Shown one piece after another: positions 25,274-37,186 of a DNA stretch of 64,000 nucleotides. The DNA lies in NCBI GenBank assembly GCA_029379385.1, contig CM055617.1:4898001-4962000 (forward strand), in the 5' to 3' direction. The notes beneath the pieces are model-generated. The model searched no databases. It was not told the origin of the DNA and saw only the letters and a program-made list of their open reading frames with translations. Position numbers and translations under genes: made by a program. Numbering within the stretch: the first letter of the stretch is position 1; each line of letters opens with the position of its first letter. This DNA comes from Quillaja saponaria (lineage: Eukaryota > Streptophyta > Magnoliopsida > Fabales > Quillajaceae).

Positions 25274-25498
25274 GACTTTGTCTTTCACTACTTTACCCCA
25301 CTTGAGGTTTAATTTTTTATTTTTTATTTTTTATTTTTACTGTTTATACTTTGTATGCAGAGAAGGTTCACCTTATCATGTTGCTTCCGAGCAGTCAAAA
25401 AGACAGTTGCTGATTTCCTTGCTCTTTTGGAAGACATGTTGCCTTCGGACATGACATTGAATCTAATAGTAGCTCTGCTTGAACTTGAATGGGTTTAA
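25274..25498 (+). pseudogene. Possible 3'-terminal exons of an unidentified gene, or relic
   Basis: Two stretches look like spliced exons. 25274-25306 (33 nt, DFVFHYFTPLE) is preceded by a pyrimidine tract ending TTTTGCAG and followed by GTTTAA. 25361-25498 (138 nt) follows a very strong polypyrimidine tract ending TATGCAG and stays open for 45 codons to a TAA. It includes FRAVKKTVADFLALLEDMLP and SDMTLNLIVALLELEW. Both are phase 0, so they join in frame. I do not recognise the protein and see no convincing upstream exons, so this may be an alternative 3' end of DUF620 transcripts or a gene fragment. Confidence 0.3.
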
Positions 25499-26913
25499 AT
25501 TTGATTAAATCCGACCTTAAAATAGATAAAATTTACAACTCGCAAATCTATAACAAAGAAAATATTGTCAAAATTGACGCGTTAAAATAATATATGTTTT
25601 ATCTTAGAAAGCTGAAATTATTCTATTATCACAATTATTTTGGATATTTTGTTCTCAAACATCATTTTACTAATAAAAAAAAGTTTCAGCATATATTAAG
25701 TTTAGTTGGTAAACAAATTTGAATATATTTTTAACATTACTTGAATTCAAAATCAATATTTGAAAAAGAAAATGATGAACAAAATCTCATTGTTTGGTTG
25801 GGGCCACCATATGAATGTTTGATCAATCTTCTTGGTTGGTGATATTTGCTACGTCTATACTTTATAGTAGATAGTAAATGTGCAAACCCAACAACCTATT
25901 TAGCCTTCAATTTCATGCCCAATGTTATCATTTATTTATTTCTTTTTTTAATTGCCACTCGTGTATCATGCAGTTTGGGTGAGTCAAAATCAACGATGTT
26001 TTACACAAATTAATACCCTTGTACTACCTCAAGTTAGTTATATATATTAAATAAAAACCAAGAAGAAAAAAAAAAATTTAGATTTTTGTAAAAAAAAAAA
26101 AAAAGAACAACTTCATTACACCTTTCTCTATCAATTTTTTCTCAAATATTTTCTGTACTCAAAACAAATCCATTACTTTATAGAATGCGCCAATGATTAG
26201 ACTAATGAAAGTTAAAATTTTCAAAACACCAAAATCTAAAATTTTATGAACAATTTTTAGTATTATCATATACAATAAATGTTGTCATTATAAATTAAAA
26301 TATTTTAAAATAGTAACTCACTAAATGCATGAGAATAAAGTATTATTAACAAACTCAAAAATAAGTTTTTATCATTTCAGGGATATAGAATTAATGATTT
26401 TTATAACATTTTTAAATCTTAAAAATTATATTTATTATGTCTGAACATATATTCTTAAGACATTAGTTAGAAAACGAATATCATATTAAGGAATTTATTA
26501 AGAGCACCAATTAAAATACTATATCTCTATTATATTAATATTTTTTTAACGAATTGTTTAACGACACTTATTAAGACCCAATAATTTAAATAAAATTTAA
26601 GATATTTTAAAATAGTAATTCATTAATTACATAAACTAAAATTATTACAATTAATAAATTATGGAAAAAATATCAAGTAAATAAGACAATAGTTAAAAAA
26701 AAAAAAAACTACTATATAATGTCATGTTTAAGAAGTGCTTCAAGTTATTGATGCAGACAATTCAACCAAGTTTGTTGAAGTGGCCCATACAATTCACCAT
26801 CTCATAGTCCATGTATTTGGATCATATATCTATACCAACAATTTGTTGACAATAAATGGTTAACTCTAAGTGGGGTATTAGTGAATATTAAGACAATATT
26901 CATTTGTAAGTAA

Positions 26914-27193
26914 GGCAAAGTTTGGTAATATTTTCTAAATAATGTTTTTCAGAAGAATTTTGTAATTTTTTAAAAATTACATCTTGTAAAAGTTATTTGG
27001 TTAATTATTTTTGAAAGTGTTTTTTTTTTTTTTTTTTACTATTTTTTAAAGTTATAAGTGTTTTTAAAAAATAATTTTTTAAAAGCACCAAACGATGCTT
27101 TTACAAGTTGGTTGTAATTTTTGGACAATTATTTTTATACAATTAAAATCACAACAACGTTTTAAAAATTATAGCATTACTAAAATTTAGCCC
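26914..27193. mobile_element. MITE-like element with imperfect terminal inverted repeats
   Basis: The left end reads GGCAAAGTTTGGTAATATTT. The right end, reverse-complemented, reads GGGCTAAATTTTAGTAATGC, a partial match over about 20 bp. The 280 bp interior is AT-rich with internal complementary stretches (AAAAGTTATTTGG, ACCAAACGATGCTTTTACAA) and no ORF. No clear target-site duplication. Confidence 0.4.
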
Positions 27194-27530
27194 AAGTGCA
27201 CTAATGAAAACATGTCCAAATAGATAAAATTGAAAAAATGTATTCATTGGAAGCTAATGGCAAGTTTAGCTAAGTTGAAGGTTGGTCTTTAATGATGTTC
27301 AGGGAGTAGGGTTTTTATTGGACCTGATGCAACTTAATTAGATTAAACAAACTTGTTCCATATAAAAAATAGTTTTTTTTTATTTTGCTTTTGTTGATAT
27401 ATTGGGAAGTACTTCGAACTACGTATTAAGGGATGAGAAGAGAATGATAGGTACCAATCGTTTGAGCTTTTGTGATAATGAATAATTTTTTTAACAAGTG
27501 TAATTCATTATTTATATAAAAACAATTTAC

Positions 27531-27659
27531 GAGTGCACTTGTTAAAATTTTATTTTAAAAAAAATTGTAATATTTTTTATAATAAGTTTACCATAATTTT
27601 AATATTAAATTTTTGATTTTCAAAAATTATATTTTAACAATTGCCCGTTAGTGCACCCA
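27531..27659. repeat. Short inverted-repeat element
   Basis: GAGTGCACTTGTTAAAAT at the left pairs with ATTTTAACAATTGCCCGTTAGTGCACCC at the right, with a 10-base insertion in one arm. About 130 bp, AT-rich loop, probably a small MITE. Confidence 0.45.
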
Positions 27660-29176
27660 TTCAAAAATGAAATGGAGTATCTAAATGAATAGTCTTTTGT
27701 TTTATTTTCATGCATACCTTCCTCCTCTTTCCTATGGGGAAGTGTCTACATGCTGTGTTTGACTCGGTTACAATGCGTTGGATTATGTAATTTTAATTTT
27801 TATTATGACCTGGGCTAGTAATTAGATGTGAAATTTTAAATTTGAAAGTCTTTGACTTCACTAATTCAAAATTAACTATGATTTACAAGAAAGATAAATA
27901 AGAACTATAAAATTGAGGATAATTTTTGTATTTATATTCGGACAAAAAATATTATATTTACATCACTACTACTCTATATCTGGAAGAATTTCAGGAATTC
28001 AAACTCTCAATCTCTTTGAAAGAGTATTTTTAAAATACTGTATTGACTGCTAGACTAACTCGTTATTGATATGATAAAATTTTAATTTTTAAAAAGTTTA
28101 TTATATAATTATTATTTTACAATATTTATTATATAATTAATTTTTCTATGATATTTATTTAGTCATATGGATGAAAATTATTATATGGGCATAATCCAAA
28201 ATTTTATATATAGCAAAAATGATATGTAATTAATGTTGAATAACTATCATTGAATTTGTGAAGTCTTTAGGAGGTGTTGTTCGTTAATTTGGATGGATGG
28301 ATGACATGTTGAGCATTTCAAAGTAATCTATAAATTGGAACGATTACCTAAGTATTACAACTCAATTACACATGTGCCTAAGCAAAATACAATAATTTAA
28401 ATCGGATTGAGTTGAAATTGACTTTTCGAATAAATACACAATTTTGTAAAACTTAAATATATATAGAAAATGAGTATAATTTTTCTAGATTGATCATATT
28501 TAAATAACTTAAATTTATTCTTGTTTTTTAAATTGTGACTCAATCTGTTTCATTCCTCAATAATAAAACTAAAATGATAGCTTAATATGATAAGTTCCTT
28601 CTAGTCAAGAAGTAGCCAATTCCCAATTCAAATCAACAAATAAATTCTTTATGGTCAAATATAATGTGCATTTATTTGACTAAAGGAAAGCATAATGAGA
28701 AATTGCATATCAAAATTTTTTTTATCTTTCTTTAATTATGTGTTAGTCACTTGAACTAACAATCGGATTTATCCCTTATACCGAAGGAAAATAAATAAAT
28801 AAATAAACCCAATACAAGTGATCTACAGGTGATGAAGGAGAATTTGCATGTGCATGTTCAAATTTCAAATGGAAGGCATGGGCAACAATCTTGTTCCTTT
28901 TGGCATTTTCTTCCCTTTTTCTAAGCACCGTACTCCTTTTCTCTTTTGGGTATTCTAAGATATTAATTTGGTTTTTATTCATTGTGGGCTAGGGATGTTG
29001 TGATACTCTCGTGAAGCCCATTTATAAGAAAAATGGATTTGTTTCTTCAACAACAAGCCCAATTTATTGTTTCCAAGTATTATCTTGCAGGATTCTTGTG
29101 CTCACCTCTAACATAAGCTGCCTATTTTCAGTCTTCTCCACAGACTAAATATGGATCATGTTTCCAATTACATGCA

Positions 29177-29199
29177 GGGTAGTGTTATGTACACTACCC
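29177..29199. repeat. Perfect 9-bp inverted repeat (hairpin)
   Basis: GGGTAGTGT and ACACTACCC separated by TATGT. It lies directly in front of a tandem repeat. Could be a transposon end or a structured element. Confidence 0.7.
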
Positions 29200-29311
29200 A
29201 AAAAGATGTGATGTTAGTTAGGTACACGAAATGGATAATGTTCAAGTTAAAGAAACCAAAAGATGTGATGTTAGGTACTCGAAATTGATCATGTTCAAGT
29301 TAAAGAAAACA
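29200..29311. repeat. Two-copy tandem repeat of about 55 bp
   Basis: Copy 1 (about 29200-29257) and copy 2 (about 29258-29311) share AAAAGATGTGATGTTAG, TTAGGTAC and ATGTTCAAGTTAAAGAAA with few changes; copy 1 has a 4 bp insertion. Confidence 0.75.
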
Positions 29312-30853
29312 ACTCTAACAAGAAGTAGGACCCATCCTTGCACCCAACAAGTTTGGGTAGTTCACACAGCATTTTCCTTAAATGAATAAAATATTAGTTT
29401 GATTACGGTTAAAACGGAGATGTTAGAAACTATTATATCCCATGTTTGAGTCATATCTTTGACGATGTGTGGTTATTTTTAAAAAAAGTTGTGAATTGTT
29501 TTCTCATCTTATGTTTGGTAATTACTGCATTATGAATTATGATCTAAGATTGAATTTAATGTAAATACTCTCTATGCAAATAGTCCAAGATCGAGCTTTG
29601 TGGCTAGGCCAATCCGAGCTCGAGATTTGTGGCTCGAATCGACTAGTCAATCTTTAATAAAATTTAAGTTTGATTTGTTTTCATTAAAAATTTGTAAGCC
29701 TAAACTAGTTAAGTTATTACGATTTTATATCTGAATTCGATTCAGTTTAGTAAGAGCTCAATAAGAGATCATAAACATAAATTTTTTTCTTTTATTATGT
29801 AAACCTTATTTTTAAATATAATATATTAATATTTTGTGTGATACAACAGGTCTGATTAGTATTTAACAACTCCACTTAAATAATTCTACAATTAAATATT
29901 AATCTTAAAATTAAAAACTTGAGCTCAACTCATTTTAAAAAATAAACTAAATTCGAGTCAGACTTTATTGAATTTGTTATTGAGTTCAGTTCACTCTGTT
30001 CATTTGTACCCTAAATACAAACCTGCTTAATAACCAACACCACCAAATAATTCCATATAAATCAGCTATTATTATTTAATTTCTGCATCCATGGAAATAT
30101 TGGAAATATCTTATTAACAACTAGTTGACAAAAATACAATGTCCAAATGTTTTAAATTAGGCTTTTTCCAAATCGGTTACCACTCATCGGGTATCATTCC
30201 ACCAAATCCCTACATTGAAAAAAATAATAATTTCTAAGCAGTTCACAAAGGTATTATGATTTTGACATGTTACCTATGCATTTTGTGTCTGTCACCATTT
30301 GTCTTTTTTCTTTTCCTTTCCTTTTACGTCACTTCCAATTCTACCCATAGGTGCTGTTAGTGTGGAACTGACTTTTCTTTGATTAGAAACTTGGAAAATT
30401 GATAAAGATAAAAGAAAAAAATGATCAAAAGGCAAATCATAAGGTTACTTGTACAAGCAACAATCTAGTTTCTTTTTCCTCCATTTAGGATACTAATGTT
30501 CTGTTTTAGATGTTAGAGGCAATTTTTTGTTTCAATTCGATATAGTTTTAGGGAGAAAATCCGAAGCATTGATTTGAAACATAACCATCCAAATCCGAAC
30601 ATTAATATATACTAGCAAGCAAAAAGAGAAAAAAATGTGAGAGAAAGAGGTGACTAATAATCATAATAATAGTAATGCAATACAAAACAAGTGTCCTGAT
30701 CAAATAAAAAAGCTCCCCTCAAAGAATTCAAGCGAATGTATGTAATAGTTGAAATACATGTAATACAAGTCCCATGCACAAAACATAGAAGAGGCAAAAT
30801 GGTAATTAAATGAAAGAGGGATCAAATATGATCCACAAAAGGCATACAGATCT

Positions 30854-32520
30854 CTAGAGCAGGAATGAAAGTACAGCCCATCCAAAGACCATGCTTACAA
30901 CCATCTTCTGCATATTCCACAACTTCCCTACTCCACTCTGCAATCAATAAGGTGTTTCAGAAAAAATAGGGAGGAATTAATGTTAAGTTTAGGCATTTCC
31001 TTTTATTTTTTTCTTTCTTAAATCCTTTCCATTTCATAATATGAACAAAATCCAAAGATATATTTCTAAAACAATAAGCATTTATGGAGGGTAAGGAAAT
31101 AAACAAATCTCCAGTAGCCTCCATGTGGATATTTTTACTAGCATTTATTGCATCTTAGGTCACTCAGTTAAAAAAATAAAAGATATTGATTAAAGTAATA
31201 TTTTTAAAATAATGTAAATATGATAATTCTACATTTAGATTTTTTTTTAGCAATCAATGTAATGAATGACAATAACAATTTTTATAGTAAAAAAATCCTA
31301 GATTTTTATGGTTTCAATAAGTAAATTTCCTTGGTTATGAGTGATTTCTCTTCCTAGAATAGAATAGAATTTAAAACTAGATGAAGAAAAAAGCACATGG
31401 GTTTAGACAGCTTGGGCCAATGGAGATTTAGATCTCTAGCCCAATCAAAGTCAATCCCATAATCACATGGTCCTGTCACTGTTCATATCAGACAAGTTCA
31501 TCTGCTACATTCAGCTGTCACCGACAATTACTCAAAAACTAGATGGAGCCAGCACATAAACAGGATATGACTATGGTTCTGCAAAAATCCTAGACTTGGA
31601 GATTTGTGCCCAGTTCTTGAGTTCAACAAACAATGTGCCTAATGCCTAATTGACACTTGGAAAGTAACGAAGGATCAACAACGACCAGACAAAAATGAAA
31701 TTAGACTTTCTCTGATTTTAGAACCTTATCAGATCAGATCTCCAAGTCTTGTCCTTTGCTATACTACGCCATTGAATTCTAAAATTACTACGTCTATAGA
31801 ATAGCCAGATCTGTGACGGACTTGGAGATCGAGTGCACATTAGTACCAGGGCGCATTTTAGCAGAGAGTAGAGAGGCAAATACATTAAGGAAAGTGTAAA
31901 AGGAGCGGGAACTTACATCATCGTTACCACTTGGGGCGACAGTTGGAGCGACTGAGCCTTGACTTGGTCCTGGAGCATCGGTAGGGGGAGATGGTGGGCT
32001 GGGCGCTACTGCAGGAGCCGGAGATTTTGCCTTGCTCGGAGATGGAGTTGGTGCTACAGTCGGTGGAGATGAAAGTGGTGCCGGTGAAACTGCCGGTGGA
32101 GTTGTTGCAGGAGGGGGAGTTGCCGGTGGAGGAGTCGCTGGTGGAGGAGTGGCGGGAGGTGGCGTTGCAGGTGGAGGTGTAGCTGGAGGTGGTGAGCTAA
32201 CTGGAGGAGGAGTGGCCGGTGGTGGAGCAGAAACTGGAGGAGGAGTAGCCGGTGGTGGAGCGGAAACTGGAGGAGGCGTAGCTGGAGGTGGAGATGTAGT
32301 CACTGGTGGCGGGGCAGATTGGGGAGCCTGAGTTGTAGGTGTAGGTGGAGCAGTAGTGGAGGCTGGTGGATGAAGCAGTGGGTGCAGTCGGGGGATTTGA
32401 TGTCGGTGGAGCAGGGGTTGTCGGAGTTGAAGTCGGAGAATTGGCCGGAGCTTGACCTCCAACGCCGGCAATAACAATGCAGACGAAACCAATTAAAAAT
32501 ACACCTTGCCGATCCATCAT
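30854..32520 (-). CDS. Classical arabinogalactan protein, AGP9-like, frameshifted
   Basis: Exon 1 runs 32517/32520 to 31917 and exon 2 is 30937-30854 (stop TAG), with a canonical intron of about 980 bp. Signal peptide MDRQGVFLIGFVCIVIAGV is followed by QAPANSPTSTPTTPAPP. Next comes a long Pro/Ala/Thr/Ser domain with VSAPPPATPPP units and tandem TPPPA pentapeptides, then a Ser/Pro/Lys segment. Exon 2 supplies the hydrophobic GPI-anchor tail (KMVVSMVFGWAVLSFLL), so the mature product would be a hydroxyproline-rich, arabinogalactan-decorated plasma membrane proteoglycan of about 227 codons. One extra base at about 32365-32375 shifts the frame between the NPPTAPTAS segment and the PPASTTAPPTPTTQ segment; spliced length is one over a multiple of three. 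The domain order matches Arabidopsis AGP9 as I recall it. The opposite-strand Gly-rich frame is only its complement. Either sequence error or a null allele. Confidence 0.85.
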
Positions 32521-32574
32521 GTCTTAACCTACGCACTCTCTCAGCTTAACCTGCGCAACAGAAAGTACAGGCTA

Positions 32575-32595
32575 CAGAGAGAGAGAGAGAGAGAG
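32575..32595. repeat. (GA)n microsatellite in the AGP 5' region
   Basis: About ten GA units about 55 bp upstream of the AGP start, probably in the 5' UTR or core promoter (CT-rich on the coding strand). Confidence 0.85.
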
Positions 32596-33146
32596 GTGTG
32601 GCATGTGTTGGAGACGATTGTGATGAATGGGACAAGATTAAATAGGCGTTTTGGGGTTGATGGGTGTGGATCAAAACCACTAAGGAAGGTTTCGGGTTTT
32701 ATGTTTTTTTTCCACATGGGTAGTGGTCAATACAAAACTGATCTCAGCCGTCTGATTAATTAGTTACTTGATGTGACCAATATTTATATGTGATATTATT
32801 ATATGATAGACGAATGATCTTAGCGCCACGTGGACGGACTTATCTGGCTCATAATATAGATTTTTTTTTTCCTTCATTAGGGAGAAATAATAGAATATTC
32901 TTCTAAAACATTTATTAAGTTAAATCAAGAGCCATAAAAGGCAATGTTTTCTGGTGATTATAACTAGATTTTTTTTTTCTCTATTTGTACAAAACATTTC
33001 AACATTTAGAAGTTAATTAGTGATGGTAGCAACAATTTTGTTAATTACTGATATTTCTTGAAATTTCTTTCTTATTTATAAAATATATCAAAAGTTATAC
33101 AGCTTGATTTGATCAGATTTGAATAGAATTAAGAAAAAAACAATAA

Positions 33147-33203
33147 TCAAATTGAATGAATATTTCAAACGTAATTGTATTCAAATTGAATGAATATTTC
33201 AAA
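33147..33203. repeat. Two copies of a 23-bp direct repeat
   Basis: A 23 bp block beginning TCAAATTGAATGAATATTTC occurs at about 33147 and again at 33181. Confidence 0.8.
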
Positions 33204-35048
33204 TTATTATGCATATAAACAAGAACATGGGAAGATTCAATGTATAAAATACATTATTTTGGTTAAATTCCTTAATTGGGTTTCTATAGTTATCAGCATC
33301 TAGAGGTAGAGATTTTGTCTATCTTTTTTTTTTTTTTTTTTAAATAAATAAATAAATACCTGTAAGCATCAAACCAGAATATGATGAGTGGGTCATATGT
33401 TCATGTGACGGTAGGTGTGATTTGTACGCTACGTTTTGGAAAGAATGAAGCAAAAATTTGTTGGTGTGGGTTGGAGCATCGCTAATTAGTAGATATGGGC
33501 CTATTTTGTGCTGTCACACTGTGATAGCCCAATTTTGTAGTTAACAAGTCTTATTACTTTTTTATGTAGACATATAATAAAGATGTCGTCCTGCTCTAAG
33601 AATATTTAATAAGTTAAATAAATATAATTTTGAATATTTAAAAAAATAATTAATTATATTATAATAAAAAAAATTAAAAATATATAAATTGATCTATATA
33701 AATAAATTATTCAAAAATACCCTAAACTCACTTATTATAATATAGTTCGAGAAAATTTGTGGGAGAATATAATCTCAATAAATTTTTTAATCTTTCTAGG
33801 AATAACATAATTTTGATATAATTGTAGAAATAGATTAATTGAGATGTGTATAATGGATGAGTTGATGTTCAACTCAAAATAATATTAAATAAAAAAAAAC
33901 TCCTTGTTAATTGGGTACGTGGTGGAATAGCAAGAGAGCATAAAAGAAATAAATGATTACAGCCCTACTATTGGTAATGAGTCGTGGACATAATCACTGT
34001 ACTACAGCCAAAATTTTTAGTTACCACTCTATCTATTTTTTACACTATTAATAACTAATGAATATGCATGATTGTGTGGAACCAAGTGTCTTGATGCTTT
34101 TTCATTGAGTGTAATGAGGGAAAAAAATAGTAACCAAGAAAGAAAGAAGCTATTGCTTAGTAACAAAGCTAAGCCTCATATCAACTTTAATAAGAATGAT
34201 TAGCAATAATGAGGTTACATATTATAGTTATGTTTGATTCTTAAGTATGCCACATAGGATGAGAGGTTTGGGTAAATAAATTCCTATGTCACTAATCCAT
34301 CAATTGACTTAAGATTAATAATTAATTTGATAATAACTCTACAATAATTACACGCATATCTCCTCACATTATTATTACTTACTAAAATTTTAATTTTTGA
34401 TTAATTGGTGTCAATTATATGATCTATTTTTTTCCATTTGCATTTATTGATCAGTGACATCCATAATAATTAAATTATTTTCAATTATTATTTTTTTATT
34501 TTAATTTTCATAAGAATTTTGAACTGCTCCAAATTTTTGATATTGGAAAAGCAAAAAAATATCTACTTTATCAGAAAATAGGCCTAAGAAATTTTTTTAT
34601 CAAAAACTTGTCATATCACCATTTCTATTTTATCTCTACATGTTTCAGTCAGTCTCTGTTGGAAATAGAAAGCAAAAGGGAACATGAAAATGGAGAATGT
34701 CAATTGAACTTTGCCAAGTTAGGGAAAGAAAGAAACAGGATAACTAAAGGAGGCTATGGAGTAACATCTTTCAACCACCCTTTTTGTCATCCTTTAACTG
34801 GGCCTAGTCATTTGGGCCTTAACTTCTCTGAAAACATCATTGGTCTTGGACCACTAAAAGATATGAGCCCAATTCATAAAAACCCTAAGAAATCACATTT
34901 CGGCTTAGGCCCATGATGGTGATGGATAAAGGATATTTTCGTCATTCGAGGACCAAATAGGCTAGAATTGTATTTGTTAGTCAGACATGACGCGAGGGTT
35001 CTTTACACACTCACTCACGCACCCTATCCACTTCATCGAGTAAGCAAC

Positions 35049-37186
35049 ATGGCTGTGTCTTGCGGACTATTCTCGACCTTTCTGACCGGAGAGACGGCTG
35101 CTTTGGTGGCCGGTCCTTCATCTTCATCTATGAGGCTTGCTCTTCCTCAACCCCCTGCTAATTTGCGCATGGCTCGCGCTGTGACTTTTGCCACCGTGTC
35201 GCAACCACCCATTGGGAGACAGCCCCGAGGTATCACGAAGCCCCGGAGAGTCTCGCCGGAAATGCAAGCCCTTGTTGGGGTTTCGGAAATTCCTCGGACG
35301 CAAGTACTCAAGCAGATTTGGGCTTACATTAAGGAGCACAATCTGCAGGTTAATTTTGGGTTTTTAAAAATTTAGCTGTACACTTTTGTTTTTTATAATG
35401 GGCTAGGTATGTTTGGACTTTTAGATGTGTTTTACTTTATTTTCTGGATAATGGTGAATTTTTATGTCTAGGGTAGAGATTAGTTCCTGGGTTTTCCCCC
35501 TTTGTTTTTCAAAATGGTGCCTCAACTCAAATACTGTGCTTGCTGTGTCTTGTGAGTATTTTATACTATATAATAAGGCTGTGGTTTTTTTAATAAAGAA
35601 GAAAGGTGTGGCAGTGTTGGGTTATTTGTCTAGCAGCTTCTTGTTCAGATGTGCTTTTATATATGAGTGTACTCTCAGTCTCTCACTTGCATGTGTATTT
35701 GTAGGTGGTAAACCTGTTTTGTTGTAAAATATATCAACTTGAGTTGTGCAGATTGGGTTATTAAATGGGTTTAGAACGCTTGCTATTTGGGTAGATTAGA
35801 AAATTAGTTTCCTAACCGGCACTTGTAGTTGGGTTTATAACGCAGCGATTTGGCTGAAGCGTGGCTCTGTTATACTAGAAATTCTTCCTTTGGTTCTATT
35901 GGGTTGTCTCCTTGTTGGATAATGTGGCTTGCTGGTTGTTTTGGTGTTTATGAGGCTCTGCAGTTTGGGTTTCTAATTAATATGCAGACCAATGCTACTC
36001 TCTGTAGCTTGACTCTTGTGAGGTTTTTAGATTGGCGAATGGGTTGGTTGTTTTGTTGTGTCCTGATAAGCTTATTTCCTAGTGAAATGGGGTTTTCTAG
36101 ACCAACTTGTCAAGAATGCGATTGTTTTGATAAGCTGAATTGTTATCTTTCAAGTTCGGAATAAGTTTTATCTATGAAACATTGTGCATATAGTATAAAC
36201 ATACAGCTACTAAAATGCCTAGTCTTAGTTGGGTTTCTTAATGGTGCTTAAGTTCATAACTGCAAATGTGAATATGTGATTCTTTTAACATTTTTACTGC
36301 ATGTAGCTGTAGTAGCTTTAGTTGGAAGCTGGGGCAGAGGTTTTATGGATGTCACATTTGCCACAGATATGCCTGAAATTACTGTACAATTTGAAACATT
36401 CATGTTACGTGCGTATCTTATTTGAGGAACTGGAGTCTAGACTCTAGAAGGTCTATTATGGAAGAAAAAGAGAAATTGTTAAACTGTTTGGAACTTTTCA
36501 CCATAATATTTACTGCATGTTTGTTCTTCTCTATACATCATGATGTCGTAATACTATCAGGATTGTGATTTACCCTTTTAAGTATTTACTCTCTGTCCCT
36601 ATGTCACTGCAAAGTTGGCTATTACAAAATTTAACATGATTATAATTTTTGGATATACTACATGTGTCATTTCTATGATCCCAATATAGTTTGTTGATAC
36701 TAGCTAGTTTCAACCAATGGTTAAAGACATTCAGGATTTTCTAAATGGCTTTACACAAACAATTGGCCTCATTCTTCAAAGAGTCTGCTAGTTTGCTTGC
36801 TACCATTGAGGTTAAACGCACAACTTTTCAGAAGTGCAGTACTTTACTAATCTAGTTAATTTATATTTAGCCTGACATACAGTCATTTTCAAACTCATCC
36901 TTTCTGTATGATTTTCTCAAGTCCTGGTTTTCCATGTTGAATTCCTTTTGCATTTTTCTTTTAGTAAAGTTTGTCTTTTGCATTTATGAGTGGGTTCCAT
37001 ATTATGTCTATCTCTTGTCAATTTGTCTGTGACTTGGTTGTTTCTTTTACTCATATTCAGGACCCTGAGAACAAGAAGATTATCGTTTGTGATGAGAAGC
37101 TGAAGAAGATATTTGGAGGGAAAGACCGAGTTGGGTTTCTCGAGATTGCAGGACTGATTACTCCTCACTTCTTGAAAGAAAGCTAG
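35049..37186 (+). CDS. SWIB/MDM2-domain protein, probably plastid-targeted
   Basis: Two exons, 35049-35348 and 37061-37186, with a canonical phase-0 intron of 1.7 kb, giving 141 aa. The first about 50 residues are rich in Ser, Ala and Thr (MAVSCGLFSTFLTG...) and look like an organelle transit peptide. The SWIB domain covers about residues 62-141: RVSPEMQALVGVSEIPRTQV, LKQIWAYIKEHNLQDPENKK, IIVCDEKLKKIFGGKDRVGF and ITPHFLKES. Small plant SWIB proteins of this kind are nucleoid- or chromatin-associated in plastids or nuclei; the transit peptide here favours plastid. Neighbouring AGP9- and SWIB-like genes recall the Arabidopsis pair At2g14890/At2g14880 (from memory). Intact. Confidence 0.93.

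Larger units (their letters stand above)
24123..30853. other. Long intergenic region with 3' UTR, MITE-like palindromes and exon-like blocks
   Basis: About 6.7 kb. The first 600-700 bp are probably DUF620 3' UTR. Two exon-like blocks lie at 25274-25498 and small inverted-repeat elements at 26914-27193 and 27531-27659. A hairpin and a 55 bp direct repeat lie at 29177-29311. The rest is AT-rich with no supported gene. The last 200 bp or so are the presumed 3' UTR of the AGP gene. Confidence 0.5.
32521..35048. other. Intergenic region between divergent AGP and SWIB genes
   Basis: Shared upstream region of two divergently transcribed genes, 2.5 kb and AT-rich. It includes a direct repeat at 33147-33203 and long A/T runs at 33600-33700. 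One 102-codon frame at 34608-34916 has no recognisable domain and lies just upstream of the SWIB start, so I do not call it. Confidence 0.45.

Noticed and set aside
28776..28982. Minus-strand ORF of 68 codons
   Set aside because: Low-complexity Lys/Asn-rich composition with no homologous motif or splice context.
32032..32331. Plus-strand Gly/Val-rich ORF (repeated GGGVAGGG units)
   Set aside because: It is the complement of the proline-rich AGP coding sequence; it has no start context or domain of its own.
34608..34916. ORF of 102 codons upstream of SWIB
   Set aside because: No domain and no clear gene context; it ends about 130 bp before the SWIB ATG, so it is likely upstream noncoding DNA.
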